The notes under the pieces: model-generated | The model's database searches: none | What the model was told of the DNA's origin: nothing | Seen by the model: the letters and a program-made list of their open reading frames with translations, nothing else | In this document: in pieces, positions 1 through 6,996 of the stretch | Numbering within the stretch: position 1 is the stretch's first letter | Layout: every line of letters starts with the position of its first letter | Assembly: GCA_028875955.1 (NCBI GenBank) | Contig: JAGWTX010000014.1 | Coordinates: 1 to 12,247, forward strand | Direction: 5' to 3' | Length of the DNA stretch: 12,247 nucleotides | Source of the DNA: Bacteroidota bacterium | Lineage (GTDB): Bacteria > Bacteroidota > Bacteroidia > Chitinophagales > Chitinophagaceae | Translations under genes and position numbers: made by a program

Positions 1-466
1 TAACCTTCAGTTGCGGAAACTTTTGTTTCAACAAGATTGTAAATGCCAGCATCCATTCATTGACAAGCGGACGTCTCAAAAAACCGGATTGATAGGCAAT
101 GCTGTTGGTATGGGCATACCGGCCATACTGATCCTTGTCGTGCGGGAGATATTCCTCATAACGTGAGAGTAAATAAAATGAAGCCGCCAATAGATCAAAG
201 GGAAGATCCCCGTAGGTGATAAAAAAGACAGGCAGCTGCTGCCATTCGGTACAATCCATTTCCTGGGGAACGATCCCGGATTCGGTCAAAAGACCCTGGG
301 GTTTTATCCATAAGGCATCAGCTGTTAAGGGGTCATGGGAATAATTCAGCCGGATACCCTCATAGGATGCAAAGGATTCAGGGGATGTGGTGAGCTGGCA
401 CCCCGGCAATAATGTGCGGATGATATACCGTAGCCGCTCTGATAGTTTCGGAGTATACAGCAGCAT
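1..466 (-). CDS. Polysaccharide deacetylase family protein, N-terminal part (partial)
   Basis: Reverse-strand reading from an ATG at 466 stays open to the window edge and gives 155 residues, so the C-terminus is missing. The visible part contains the stretch LPFDLLAASFYLLSRYEEYL followed by a DKDQYGRY-like segment and FLRRPLVNEW. I recognise these as typical of the N-terminal domain (DUF7033-like) that precedes a NodB-type polysaccharide deacetylase domain in Bacteroidetes. The catalytic NodB domain would lie left of base 1 and is not visible, so the deacetylase role is inferred from family architecture. No signal peptide or lipobox is seen at the N-terminus. The gene follows the lutB-like gene by 73 bases on the same strand. 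ATG 466 is the only good start, and the leader before it is A/T-rich without a Shine-Dalgarno sequence. Recognition rests on memory of the family, not a search. Confidence 0.72.
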   Translation of the reverse strand, partial: MLLYTPKLSERLRYIIRTLLPGCQLTTSPESFASYEGIRLNYSHDPLTADALWIKPQGLLTESGIVPQEMDCTEWQQLPVFFITYGDLPFDLLAASFYLLSRYEEYLPHDKDQYGRYAHTNSIAYQSGFLRRPLVNEWMLAFTILLKQKFPQLKV

Positions 467-539
467 TGTATTTGACCCGGCAATACCCAAGGATGTACAG
501 ATAAATGGTTTGTTTAATTTCGATCACAATCGAATAGGA

Positions 540-1910
540 CTAACGGTTCTTCCACATTTCATTGAAAGTTTTCTGGCTGAAATCCAGATCAGACCGGTGG
601 GCTGTCCATCCCTTAAATACTTTGTTGACAACCCAATTTTTCATCTTGCCATTGCCCATGTTCATCATGCTTCGATTGAGGCTGGCAGTCTTCCATACTT
701 TCCAGGCCAGTCTTTCTGCCAATGAACTGGATCCCTGTTTAACCGCTTCATGCCGGTTATCCAGCAGCAATTCATGCAGATTGATCCGCACAGGACACAC
801 TTCGGTACAGTTTCCACAAAGGGAGGATGCATTACTCAGGTGCTTATACTCATCCATCCCGTTCAGGTAGGGTGTGATCACTTTCCCGATCGGGCCGCTG
901 TAAGTAGTTTCATAGGAATGGCCGCCAATGTTCTTATAGACCGGGCAGGCATTCAAACAGGCACCACAACGGATGCAATACAATGCTTCACGGGTGGTCG
1001 GATTATCCAGCAGGTTTGTTCTGCCATTATCTAACAGGATCACATACATTTCTTCCGGGCCATCGGATTCATTTTTCTGTCTGGGACCCGAGATCAGGGT
1101 ATTATAGACCGTTATCTTCTGACCCGTTCCATAGGTGGCCAGTAAGGGCCAGAACAAGGGGAGGTCATTCAGGGATGGGATTACTTTTTCTATCCCCACA
1201 ACTACAATATGTGTTTTGGGCCAGGCACAGCTTAATCTGGCATTGCCTTCATTCTCGGTAACCGCGATACCGCCTACGTCCGCAACGATAAAATTGGCAC
1301 CCGTAACACCCACTTCTGCTTCCACATATTTTTCCCGAAGGATTTTTCTGGCTACCAATGTCAGTTCTTCCGGTGAGAGATGGGAGGGCGTCCCCAATTT
1401 CTCAGCAAACAGTTTTGCTACGTCCTCCTTGCTTTTATGCATGGCGGGTGTTACAATATGATAGGGCGGTTCTCCGTCCAGTTGCTGGATATATTCTCCC
1501 AGATCTGTTTCCACACTTTCAATGCCAATGGATTCCAGATACTGGTTCAGGTGGATCTCCTCGGTAACCATGCTTTTACTCTTTACCAGGGTCTTGCAGT
1601 TTTTTTCCTTGCAGATCCTGCCGATCTCATCCAATGCTTCCTGCGTATTTTCGGCCCAGATCACTGTAGCGCCCCTGGCTGTGATCTTTCTTTCAAACTC
1701 CTCCAGATACCTGTCCAGATGCTCGATGGCATCCCATTTCCGGTTCTTGGCTTTCTCTCTTGCCAGCATTACATGGCCGCCAAACTGTTGTTTACCCTGC
1801 GGTACTACTGCATTATACCTGCCAATGTTAAAGTTGATCTTTCTTCTGTGTTCCAGATCAGCCGCTTTAATGGTACTCTTGGCGATAAAGGATGCTGCGG
1901 TATCTTTCAT
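540..1910 (-). CDS. lutB: LutB/LldF family L-lactate oxidation iron-sulfur protein
   Basis: 456 residues. The N-terminal two thirds form a LUD domain (about 60-290, including VTGANFIVADVGGIAVTENE). A ferredoxin-type cluster-binding region follows, with C312-x2-C315-x2-C318-x3-C322P (CIRCGACLNACP) and C365-x2-C368-x3-C372P (CGNCTEVCP). The family (B. subtilis LutB, E. coli LldF) carries two [4Fe-4S] clusters and works with LutA and LutC in cytoplasmic L-lactate oxidation to pyruvate. Length and motifs are normal for LutB. The reading frame extends eight codons upstream to a TTG at 1934, but the ATG at 1910 (MKDTAASF) fits the family better and is chosen. Neither lutA nor lutC is visible beside it: a DUF3109 gene lies 86 bases upstream and a deacetylase-type gene lies downstream. 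The family call is secure. A role specifically in lactate use is inferred. Confidence 0.9.
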   Translation of the reverse strand: MKDTAASFIAKSTIKAADLEHRRKINFNIGRYNAVVPQGKQQFGGHVMLAREKAKNRKWDAIEHLDRYLEEFERKITARGATVIWAENTQEALDEIGRICKEKNCKTLVKSKSMVTEEIHLNQYLESIGIESVETDLGEYIQQLDGEPPYHIVTPAMHKSKEDVAKLFAEKLGTPSHLSPEELTLVARKILREKYVEAEVGVTGANFIVADVGGIAVTENEGNARLSCAWPKTHIVVVGIEKVIPSLNDLPLFWPLLATYGTGQKITVYNTLISGPRQKNESDGPEEMYVILLDNGRTNLLDNPTTREALYCIRCGACLNACPVYKNIGGHSYETTYSGPIGKVITPYLNGMDEYKHLSNASSLCGNCTEVCPVRINLHELLLDNRHEAVKQGSSSLAERLAWKVWKTASLNRSMMNMGNGKMKNWVVNKVFKGWTAHRSDLDFSQKTFNEMWKNR

Positions 1911-1996
1911 GAATGTTGTATTGTGGTTGAACAAATCTTCAAACTATGGATATAAACCATCTATCTCTTTAAGAATCAAACCGGCCAAATCATTCG

Positions 1997-2584
1997 CTAT
2001 TCTTCCAGCTTCAAATGTGCCGCGGTTGCCGCCAATGTCTGATAGAACTCTTCGCCATATTTACGGATCAATGCATCTTTCAGAAAAACATAGACGGGCA
2101 TTTTCAGTTTTTTCCCCAAACTACAGGCTGCCTGACAGAGGTCTTCCCTCGGTTCATAATTTACATATTCGATGTCCGGGTCTTTCTTGCTTTTCTGGAT
2201 CCTGATCGGAAACAAATGACAGCTCAGCGGTTTTTTCCAATCCAGTTTCCCATCATTGAAAGCCTGCTCAATCCCGCATTTGATGATGCCCCATTTATCC
2301 CGGTAACCATAGGCACAAATGGCTCCGTCGATGGTGGGGGTTACCCATCCGAATTCCTGATCATACAGATATTTACCCTGTTTCTCCACTTCCCGGATCC
2401 CTTCCGCCGTCATATAGGGTTTGATCACTTCATAATAGGTATTTAGTTTTTCCAGTTCCCATTTTTCCATGGGTGCTCCTGCATCCCCGTCTTCACAACA
2501 TCCCCCCTTGCATTTATTCAGATCGCAGACAAACTGTTCATCAATGATATCATCACTCACCAATTTATTATCAATAGCTATCAT
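1997..2584 (-). CDS. DUF3109 family cysteine-cluster protein
   Basis: 195 residues from an ATG at 2584, the usual size for DUF3109. Nine cysteines are visible: C20, C25, C29, C30, C90, C103, C122, C150 and C154. They include the N-terminal VCDLNKCKGGCC, the CGIEQAF region, and the SCHLFPIRI and DLCQAAC segments. This pattern is shared with the wider YkgJ-like cysteine-cluster group, which is thought to bind metal, possibly zinc or an iron-sulfur cluster. The biochemical function is unknown to me. There is no signal peptide, so it is probably cytoplasmic. It sits 86 bases upstream of the lutB-like gene on the same strand and may be the first gene of that transcription unit, because 172 bases of non-coding DNA separate it from gldD. 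Its pairing with an iron-sulfur protein is suggestive but not evidence of a joint role. Confidence 0.85.
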   Translation of the reverse strand: MIAIDNKLVSDDIIDEQFVCDLNKCKGGCCEDGDAGAPMEKWELEKLNTYYEVIKPYMTAEGIREVEKQGKYLYDQEFGWVTPTIDGAICAYGYRDKWGIIKCGIEQAFNDGKLDWKKPLSCHLFPIRIQKSKKDPDIEYVNYEPREDLCQAACSLGKKLKMPVYVFLKDALIRKYGEEFYQTLAATAAHLKLEE

Positions 2585-2602
2585 CTGGTTGTATTAGTTG
2601 TG

Positions 2603-2635
2603 TAAAGATAGTCTCAAACGGCACTCGGTCAGAAA
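2603..2635 (-). promoter_or_regulatory. Candidate Bacteroidetes-type promoter for the DUF3109/lutB unit
   Basis: On the minus strand TATCTTTA (2610-2603) resembles the -7 box TAnnTTTG of Bacteroidetes. TTTC (2635-2632) lies 21 bases upstream, where the -33 TTTG box is expected. Neither box matches fully. It would give a leader of about 10-15 bases before the ATG at 2584. Sequence-only guess. Confidence 0.3.
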
Positions 2636-2732
2636 CCTGTTCAGGTAAATATTAACAAATGGAAAGTAACCTTTCTACATACGGCACGTATACGAAAAGA
2701 AGGCATGAACAGTAATAGCCTTTATTTGCCAC

Positions 2733-2756
2733 GGGCTGCTTTTTCCAAAGCGGCCC
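2733..2756 (-). terminator. Hairpin directly after the gldD stop codon
   Basis: The arms GGGCTGCTTT (2733-2742) and AAAGCGGCCC (2747-2756) pair around a 4-base loop. Read on the minus strand, in the direction of gldD transcription, the stem has one C/A mismatch and a GGAA loop, which fits the stable GNRA tetraloop class. It begins immediately after the gldD TAA. No U-run follows it in that direction, so it may stabilise the mRNA 3' end or terminate weakly instead of acting as a classical intrinsic terminator. Confidence 0.4.
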
Positions 2757-3425
2757 TTAGTTTCGCCACTTAAAGGTATTAATTAAATGTTTCATGTCTG
2801 TTAACAGAAAACGGTTCACGATGCCCAGGGAATCCTGGTTGGGTGTGGCATCAAAATACAAAGCGCCCCTGAGGAAATGTTTGGTTGAATCCGTTACAAA
2901 AAACTGATTGGCGGTGGCCACATCCCCTCCTACGGTAAACAGTATTCCATGTATGTGGTTGGGGGTGGAAATAACCGAATCTTCAATCGAGTAGGCTTTG
3001 GAGGTATGCTTACTGGTCAATTCAAATGTCTGTTTGATCAGCGTATCAAATTTGTTCTTACCGATCTCCTTGTAACTCACATAGATTCTTCCATGAAACT
3101 GTGGAAAATCAACATTGATCCACCAGGGATTTTCCGTCGCATCCCCAAAAAAGGTACTGTCCTTTACAATTTTCGCATAAACTGGATATTCAAAGGAATA
3201 GGGATAGCCGGCCGCTTCAAAAACCTGGTACTTTTTTTCCGGAAATGGGATCTTAAAATAACCTGTCGGCTTTGGCGTAAAGCTGCTGTTACAGGAACTG
3301 ACTGAAAGAAACAACAATATCAGGATTGTTTGCATCCCTCGCTGCGGGAAAACCTGTTTATCCCTTTTCTGAAAGATCTGCATCAGCGGTTTCTTCCCTG
3401 ATTGCAACTGTACATGACTCATCAT
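2757..3425 (-). CDS. gldD: Gliding motility lipoprotein GldD
   Basis: 222 residues from ATG 3425 (a second ATG follows at 3422). A hydrophobic segment (about 32-44) ends in the lipobox VSSC with the lipidated cysteine at C45, so this is a lipoprotein. The mature part shows the GldD hallmarks: PKPTGYFKIPFPEKKY just after the lipobox, YPYSFEYPVYAKI, WWINVDFPQFHGRIYVSYKE, then QFFVTDSTKHFLRGALYF and a final LINTFKWRN. GldD is required for gliding in Flavobacterium and belongs to the set of Gld proteins tied to gliding and type IX secretion. Its exact biochemical role is not settled. The first 30 residues before the hydrophobic core are unusually long for a signal peptide. M15 or M31 are possible alternative starts, but M31 would leave no basic n-region. 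The start lies 5 bases after the gldE stop, so the two are almost certainly translated from one transcript. Confidence 0.92.
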   Translation of the reverse strand: MMSHVQLQSGKKPLMQIFQKRDKQVFPQRGMQTILILLFLSVSSCNSSFTPKPTGYFKIPFPEKKYQVFEAAGYPYSFEYPVYAKIVKDSTFFGDATENPWWINVDFPQFHGRIYVSYKEIGKNKFDTLIKQTFELTSKHTSKAYSIEDSVISTPNHIHGILFTVGGDVATANQFFVTDSTKHFLRGALYFDATPNQDSLGIVNRFLLTDMKHLINTFKWRN

Positions 3426-3430
3426 AATGC

Positions 3431-4765
3431 TTACTGTGTCTTGATCGTGACTTTAACTTTCTGAATCCGGGTTTTTTCAACTTCCAGAACGGTGAACTCA
3501 AAGTCTCCCGTAGCTACCACCTTGGAAGGCTGCGGTATTTCGCCGGCCAGTTCCAGCACCAGACCGGCCAATGAATCGCTTTCTCCCTTTACCTGATCAA
3601 AGGTATCGCCCGCCAGGTCCATGATCTTACACACATCATTGATCATGGTACGGCCTTCAAAAAGATAATTATGGTCGTCCAGTTTCTTATAGCCGGTTTC
3701 CTCCTCATCAAATTCATCCTTGATCTCACCGATCACTTCCTCCAGGATATCTTCCATGGTAACAATCCCACTGGTTCCCCCGAACTCATCCACCACAACC
3801 GCAAAATGGATCCTTTTGGTCTGAAACTCCTTTAACAGGTCCTCAATGAATTTCTGTTCATGTACAAAATAGGGCTGACGCATCAGGTGATGCCAGTTAA
3901 AATCATCCGGCTCGTTGAGATGCGGGATCAAATCCTTGGTATGTATCATGCCCGCCACATTATCCAGGTCCTCCCTGTAAACGGGTAAGCGGCTATAATG
4001 CAGGTCCCTTACCGTTGCGATCAGTTCACCAAACGGAACGGTATAATCGATACCGTGTACATCAATCCTTGTTTTCATGATCTGCTTCACGGTTATGTTG
4101 CCGAACTTGACGATGCCTTTCAAGATATTCTTTTCATTTTCAGAAGCCGTGTTCTGTGTGGTCAGGTCGATGGCATGGTCCAGCTCTTCGAGGCTATAGG
4201 AACCATTGGCACGGTTACTGAGTTTACGCTCGATGATATCCGAGTATTTGACAAGCCATTTACTCATCCCTGCAAAAGCATAGGAAACCGCCTGTACGAT
4301 ACCGCCAAAATCCTTGGCGAAACGAACATTGTTTTGTGTGGCCAGCACCTTGGGCATGACTTCCCCGAATAAGACCAGTAAAAAGGTCACTGCCACCACC
4401 TTGATCACAAATTCAATCCAAACCGCGTTCAATTTTTCAAAATTGAACATATCATCGATCAATAGATTGGAGATGATGATAATGGAAATATTGATAAAGC
4501 TATTGGCGATAAGCAGGGAAGCCAGTAACACTTTTGGCTCCTCCAGCAGATCCACAATCCTTTTATACTGGGGTTGCTGTTTCGATTTTAGGTTATTGAT
4601 GTCTTTATAGGTAAGCGAGAAAAAAGCCACTTCTGATCCGGACAATACGAATGACAAAAACAAAAAAACAAACAATACCATTACCAGAACAGTAGTACCC
4701 TGTGCCTGTAAGGCCGATAATAAAGTAGGATGAAAAAAGAGATGCAAAATCGGGTGGTGATCCAA
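3431..4765 (-). CDS. gldE: Gliding motility-associated protein GldE (CNNM/CBS/CorC-type membrane protein)
   Basis: 444 residues. An N-terminal DUF21/CNNM membrane domain has hydrophobic spans near 25-45, 79-101 and 115-136, with the characteristic GSEVAFFSL (43-51) and GEVMPK (134-139). Two CBS domains follow: about 222-282 with SRLPVY, and about 290-345 with VVVDEFGGTSGIVTMEDILEE. A CorC_HlyC-type C-terminal domain runs from about 360 to 444. This architecture is shared with cation transport and hemolysin-like proteins. In Flavobacterium, GldE is partially redundant with or supports GldD. The frame has no ATG before codon 29 (base 4681), which lies inside the first membrane span, so a TTG at 4765 is the best start. 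It gives a short extracytoplasmic N-terminus, as in relatives. A hairpin lies 26-58 bases upstream of this start. It sits between ssb and gldD, the conserved Bacteroidetes order. Confidence 0.92.
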   Translation of the reverse strand: MDHHPILHLFFHPTLLSALQAQGTTVLVMVLFVFLFLSFVLSGSEVAFFSLTYKDINNLKSKQQPQYKRIVDLLEEPKVLLASLLIANSFINISIIIISNLLIDDMFNFEKLNAVWIEFVIKVVAVTFLLVLFGEVMPKVLATQNNVRFAKDFGGIVQAVSYAFAGMSKWLVKYSDIIERKLSNRANGSYSLEELDHAIDLTTQNTASENEKNILKGIVKFGNITVKQIMKTRIDVHGIDYTVPFGELIATVRDLHYSRLPVYREDLDNVAGMIHTKDLIPHLNEPDDFNWHHLMRQPYFVHEQKFIEDLLKEFQTKRIHFAVVVDEFGGTSGIVTMEDILEEVIGEIKDEFDEEETGYKKLDDHNYLFEGRTMINDVCKIMDLAGDTFDQVKGESDSLAGLVLELAGEIPQPSKVVATGDFEFTVLEVEKTRIQKVKVTIKTQ

Positions 4766-4790
4766 AGCAAGTGTTTTTGATGAACAATCA

Positions 4791-4823
4791 ATCCTGCCAG
4801 GGTCTTTGCCCTCCCTGCAGGAT
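4791..4823 (-). other. Intercistronic hairpin between ssb and gldE
   Basis: ATCCTGC (4791-4797) pairs with GCAGGAT (4817-4823). After a one-base bulge, AGGG (4799-4802) can pair with either of two CCCT copies (4809-4812 or 4813-4816). No U-run follows on the minus strand, so a classical intrinsic terminator is unlikely. It could cause partial termination, set an mRNA processing point, or tune gldE relative to ssb. Confidence 0.4.
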
Positions 4824-4856
4824 CAGGGTCAAAAGTATTCTTTCTTATTGAGTTCT

Positions 4857-5288
4857 TTAAAAAGGAAGTGACTCGCCGGGATCTGATAAGGGTGGGATAT
4901 CATCTCCGGGATAATTTTCCAGTGAATCGCCGGCTCCATGACCGCCATGCCCTTCACCCCGTTTATCCAGCATGATCAGGTTATCTCCAACCACTTCCGT
5001 AGCAAATTTCTTATTCCCTTCCTTATCCTCCCAGCTTCTGGTACGCAAACGGCCTTCCACATATATCAGGCTTCCCTTGTGCAGGTATTTCTGCGCCAGT
5101 TCCGCCAACCCCCTCCAAAGGACCACCGTATGCCATTCTGTCTGTGAAATCAGCTTACCAGACCTGTCTTTATAGGTTTCCGTCGTAGCCAGCGGAAATT
5201 TTGCTACGGCTATATTTCCTTCCAGGTGCTGAACATCCGGATCTTTTCCCAGATTGCCAATAAGCATAACCCGATTAACGCCTCTCAT
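4857..5288 (-). CDS. ssb: Single-stranded DNA-binding protein SSB
   Basis: 143 residues from an ATG at 5288. Residues 1-108 form the OB fold, with NRVMLIGNLGKDPDV near the N-terminus, TEWHTVVLWRGLAELAQKYL and GSLIYVEGRLRTRSW. A short flexible glycine-rich tail (109-130) leads to a C-terminal tip ending ESLPF. SSB coats single-stranded DNA as a tetramer. The tip, usually DDDIPF or a close variant, recruits replication and repair partners. Here the last residues keep the LPF end, but the acidic residues are more spread out (D129, D130, D136, E139). The tail is short compared with the E. coli protein, as is common in this phylum. It lies between mutY (122 bases upstream) and gldE (91 bases downstream), all on the minus strand. 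Confidence 0.96.
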   Translation of the reverse strand: MRGVNRVMLIGNLGKDPDVQHLEGNIAVAKFPLATTETYKDRSGKLISQTEWHTVVLWRGLAELAQKYLHKGSLIYVEGRLRTRSWEDKEGNKKFATEVVGDNLIMLDKRGEGHGGHGAGDSLENYPGDDIPPLSDPGESLPF

Positions 5289-5360
5289 ACGATAAGATTT
5301 AAGTACGCATCAAATACAACTACTCTTAAAAATACCTTTTTTTAAGTAACAAAAGAAGCC

Positions 5361-5433
5361 ATCTGGAAAATTTCACGTTCAGTTACCAACTGTTAAAACC
5401 GTCTGTCCGGTCAGGCAGTTCGGCTTTCCAGAT
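5361..5433. repeat. Inverted repeat spanning the mutY 3' end and the mutY-ssb gap
   Basis: ATCTGGAAA (5361-5369) and TTTCCAGAT (5425-5433) are exact inverted copies. Inside them AACTG (5388-5392) and CAGTT (5416-5420) form a second, nested pair. The right arm lies within the last codons of mutY. The structure could fold in the mutY-ssb transcript, but the long spacer makes its significance uncertain. Confidence 0.3.
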
Positions 5434-6466
5434 AGCTGTTGATGAGTTTGGGAAACGGTAGTTGCAGGATGGACTTGGGGGAATGCCAGGGGTATTTCTC
5501 CAGAAAGGCAGGCAGGGTAGCCAGTGAAACCTCGATGATCTGTGCCTTGATCTGCTGATGGGTGAGTTGTTGTACCAGGACCGGTGAGATGGATTTGACC
5601 TCCCCCTTGATACCCCATTGTTCCTGTAACCAGCTGAGCGATTTCTCTTTGTCCCATTTGATGACTTCATCGCTTTCCAGCAGGTAAAATTCAAAAAGGT
5701 TCTGCCAGATATCCGATCCGGTTCTTTTATGAACCATCCATTTCCCCTTATGGGTGAACAGGAAATAGGTGAACCACCTGTGTTTCCGCAACAGGGTTTT
5801 TTCTTTCACTGGCAACTGATTCACCAGCCCATCGTTAAATGCACGGCAATTTTTCCGCAACGGACAGCTGTGACAGGCAGGGGCAAAAGGTTTGCATACC
5901 GTAGCCCCAAAATCCATGATGGCCTGATTATATAACCCCGCATTTTTTCTATCCAGTACCTTTTCTGCCAATAAAGTAAACTGCTGTTTTCCCCGGGTTC
6001 CATCTATGGCCGTGTCGATGCCAAAAAAACGGGAAAGCACCCGGAACACATTCCCATCCACAACCGCATAGGGTAAATTGTAAGCAAAGGATGCGATGGC
6101 TGCAGCTGTATAAGGGCCAACTCCTTTTAAAAGAAGAATTTCTTCATACCGGTCAGGGAAAACCCCCGATTGGTTATTCACGATATCCCTTGCAGTAAAC
6201 AACAGGTTTTTACAACGATTGTAATAACCCAAACCTTCCCATAGTTTGAACACTTCCTGGTCTTGGGCGGCAGCCAGCTGCCCGATGGTGGGGTATTTCG
6301 TGATAAACCGGGTATAATAGGCCCAGCCCTGGGCAACCCGGGTTTGCTGAAGTATCACTTCACTGAGCCAAATCTTATAGGGGTCTTTTTCACCCTTCCA
6401 GGGCATAGAACGCTGATTTTCATGTTTGTGCCATTTCATCAGGGTTCTGGTGAATATTTTTTCCAT
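5411..6466 (-). CDS. mutY: A/G-specific adenine glycosylase MutY
   Basis: 351 residues from an ATG at 6466. MutY removes adenine mispaired with 8-oxoguanine, starting base excision repair. Visible features in order: catalytic Glu36 in WLSEVILQQTRV; the helix-hairpin-helix LKGVGPYTAAAIASFAY (113-129); catalytic Asp137 in AVVDGNVFRVLSR; and the [4Fe-4S] loop C191-x6-C198-x2-C201-x5-C207, which has exactly the family spacing. Residues about 230-345 form the NUDIX-like C-terminal domain that reads 8-oxoG, with KWMVHKRTGSDIWQNLFEFYL and the short LTHQQIKAQ motif. Length is normal. The gene is the first of the leftward mutY-ssb-gldE-gldD arm and is transcribed divergently from the HU gene across a 217-base gap. 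Confidence 0.97.
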   Translation of the reverse strand: MEKIFTRTLMKWHKHENQRSMPWKGEKDPYKIWLSEVILQQTRVAQGWAYYTRFITKYPTIGQLAAAQDQEVFKLWEGLGYYNRCKNLLFTARDIVNNQSGVFPDRYEEILLLKGVGPYTAAAIASFAYNLPYAVVDGNVFRVLSRFFGIDTAIDGTRGKQQFTLLAEKVLDRKNAGLYNQAIMDFGATVCKPFAPACHSCPLRKNCRAFNDGLVNQLPVKEKTLLRKHRWFTYFLFTHKGKWMVHKRTGSDIWQNLFEFYLLESDEVIKWDKEKSLSWLQEQWGIKGEVKSISPVLVQQLTHQQIKAQIIEVSLATLPAFLEKYPWHSPKSILQLPFPKLINSYLESRTA

Positions 6467-6562
6467 TTCTGATCACAAAGATTGACGAAAGTACGGTCAA
6501 ACCCCTTTTTTATTTGATTTATACATTATTACTATGTATTATATACACGATAGTTTTCCCGT

Positions 6563-6575
6563 TTCACTGAGTGAA
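6563..6575. promoter_or_regulatory. Perfect 13-base palindrome, possible operator
   Basis: TTCACT-G-AGTGAA is perfectly symmetric about G6569. It lies in the A/T-rich gap between divergent mutY and HU, upstream of the candidate HU promoter, where a dimeric regulator could bind. I cannot name a regulator for it, and chance occurrence is possible. Confidence 0.3.
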
Positions 6576-6591
6576 CCGTTTATCTTTCAAT

Positions 6592-6623
6592 TAGTAACGT
6601 CTATAATATTTACGCTATCTTTC
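6592..6623 (+). promoter_or_regulatory. Candidate promoter for the HU-TPR-rng arm
   Basis: TATCTTTC (6616-6623) resembles the Bacteroidetes -7 consensus TAnnTTTG, differing at the last base. TTAG about 21 bases upstream is a weak candidate for the -33 TTTG box. This would give a leader of about 50-55 bases before the ATG at 6684. Low certainty. Confidence 0.3.
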
Positions 6624-6683
6624 TTGCATTATTCAATTCTTTTAACTTATTTTAAGTTCTTCTACCTAAAAAAATAAAACAAA

Positions 6684-6974
6684 ATGAGAAAATCAGATCT
6701 CATCAATCAGATTTCAGACAAAACCGGAATCCCCAAAGTGGATGTATTGGTTACTTTGGAAACCATGTTTAAAGAAGTGAAAGAAAGTCTTTCCAATGGC
6801 CAAAACATATATATCAGAGGTTTTGGAAGCTTTATCACAAAGAAAAGGGCGGCCAAGATTGGTCGGAACATCAAGAAAAACGTAGCAGTTGAAATTCCGG
6901 AACATTATATTCCGGCTTTCAAACCCGCAAAAGAATTTGTCAGTGAAGTGAAAAGCAAACGCAAGCCGGACTAA
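6684..6974 (+). CDS. HU/IHF family DNA-binding protein
   Basis: 96 residues from an ATG at 6684, the usual HU length. The N-terminal helical part (MRKSDLINQISDKTGIPKVDV) and the VKESLSNGQNIYIRGFGSF strand region are diagnostic of the HU/IHF fold. The DNA-bending arm spans about 53-79 and carries many basic residues (KKRAAKIGRNIKKN), then IPEHYIPAFKPAKEF. The arm keeps the proline in IPEHYIPAFKP but has RAAKIGRNIKKN in place of the E. coli-type RNPKTGEEI, a variant I associate with Bacteroidetes HU proteins. It would act as a nucleoid-associated architectural protein, probably as a dimer. HU and IHF subtypes cannot be separated here, so no symbol is given. It is first in the rightward arm, 22 bases before the TPR gene. 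Confidence 0.95.
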   Translation: MRKSDLINQISDKTGIPKVDVLVTLETMFKEVKESLSNGQNIYIRGFGSFITKKRAAKIGRNIKKNVAVEIPEHYIPAFKPAKEFVSEVKSKRKPD

Positions 6975-6996
6975 CTTTGCCAAAAGATCTCCCGGC

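Larger units (their letters stand above)
6467..6683. promoter_or_regulatory. Divergent intergenic region between mutY and the HU gene
   Basis: 217 bases of strongly A/T-rich non-coding DNA separate two divergent genes, so it must hold promoters for both arms. It contains a candidate HU promoter, an odd 13-base palindrome and a run of TA-rich sequence (about 6515-6550). No plausible reading frame or RNA gene is visible. The last bases before the HU ATG are A-rich (AAAAAAATAAAACAAA-like), typical of SD-independent Bacteroidetes leaders. Confidence 0.6.

Noticed and set aside
1380..2205. Long plus-strand open frames (for example 1380-1955 and 1522-2205) opposite lutB and the DUF3109 gene
   Set aside because: They are antisense to clearly coding frames with recognised motifs, and their translations are Cys/Phe/Leu-rich without recognisable domains.
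4605..4787. 60-codon minus-strand frame overlapping the gldE N-terminus, considered as a sign of a gldE frameshift
   Set aside because: Its translation does not continue a GldE-like N-terminus, and the gldE frame itself is open and complete from the TTG.
5379..5694. Two minus-strand frames across the mutY 3' end and the gap to ssb
   Set aside because: They are out of frame with mutY, whose own frame is intact and carries recognised C-terminal motifs; their translations show no domain.
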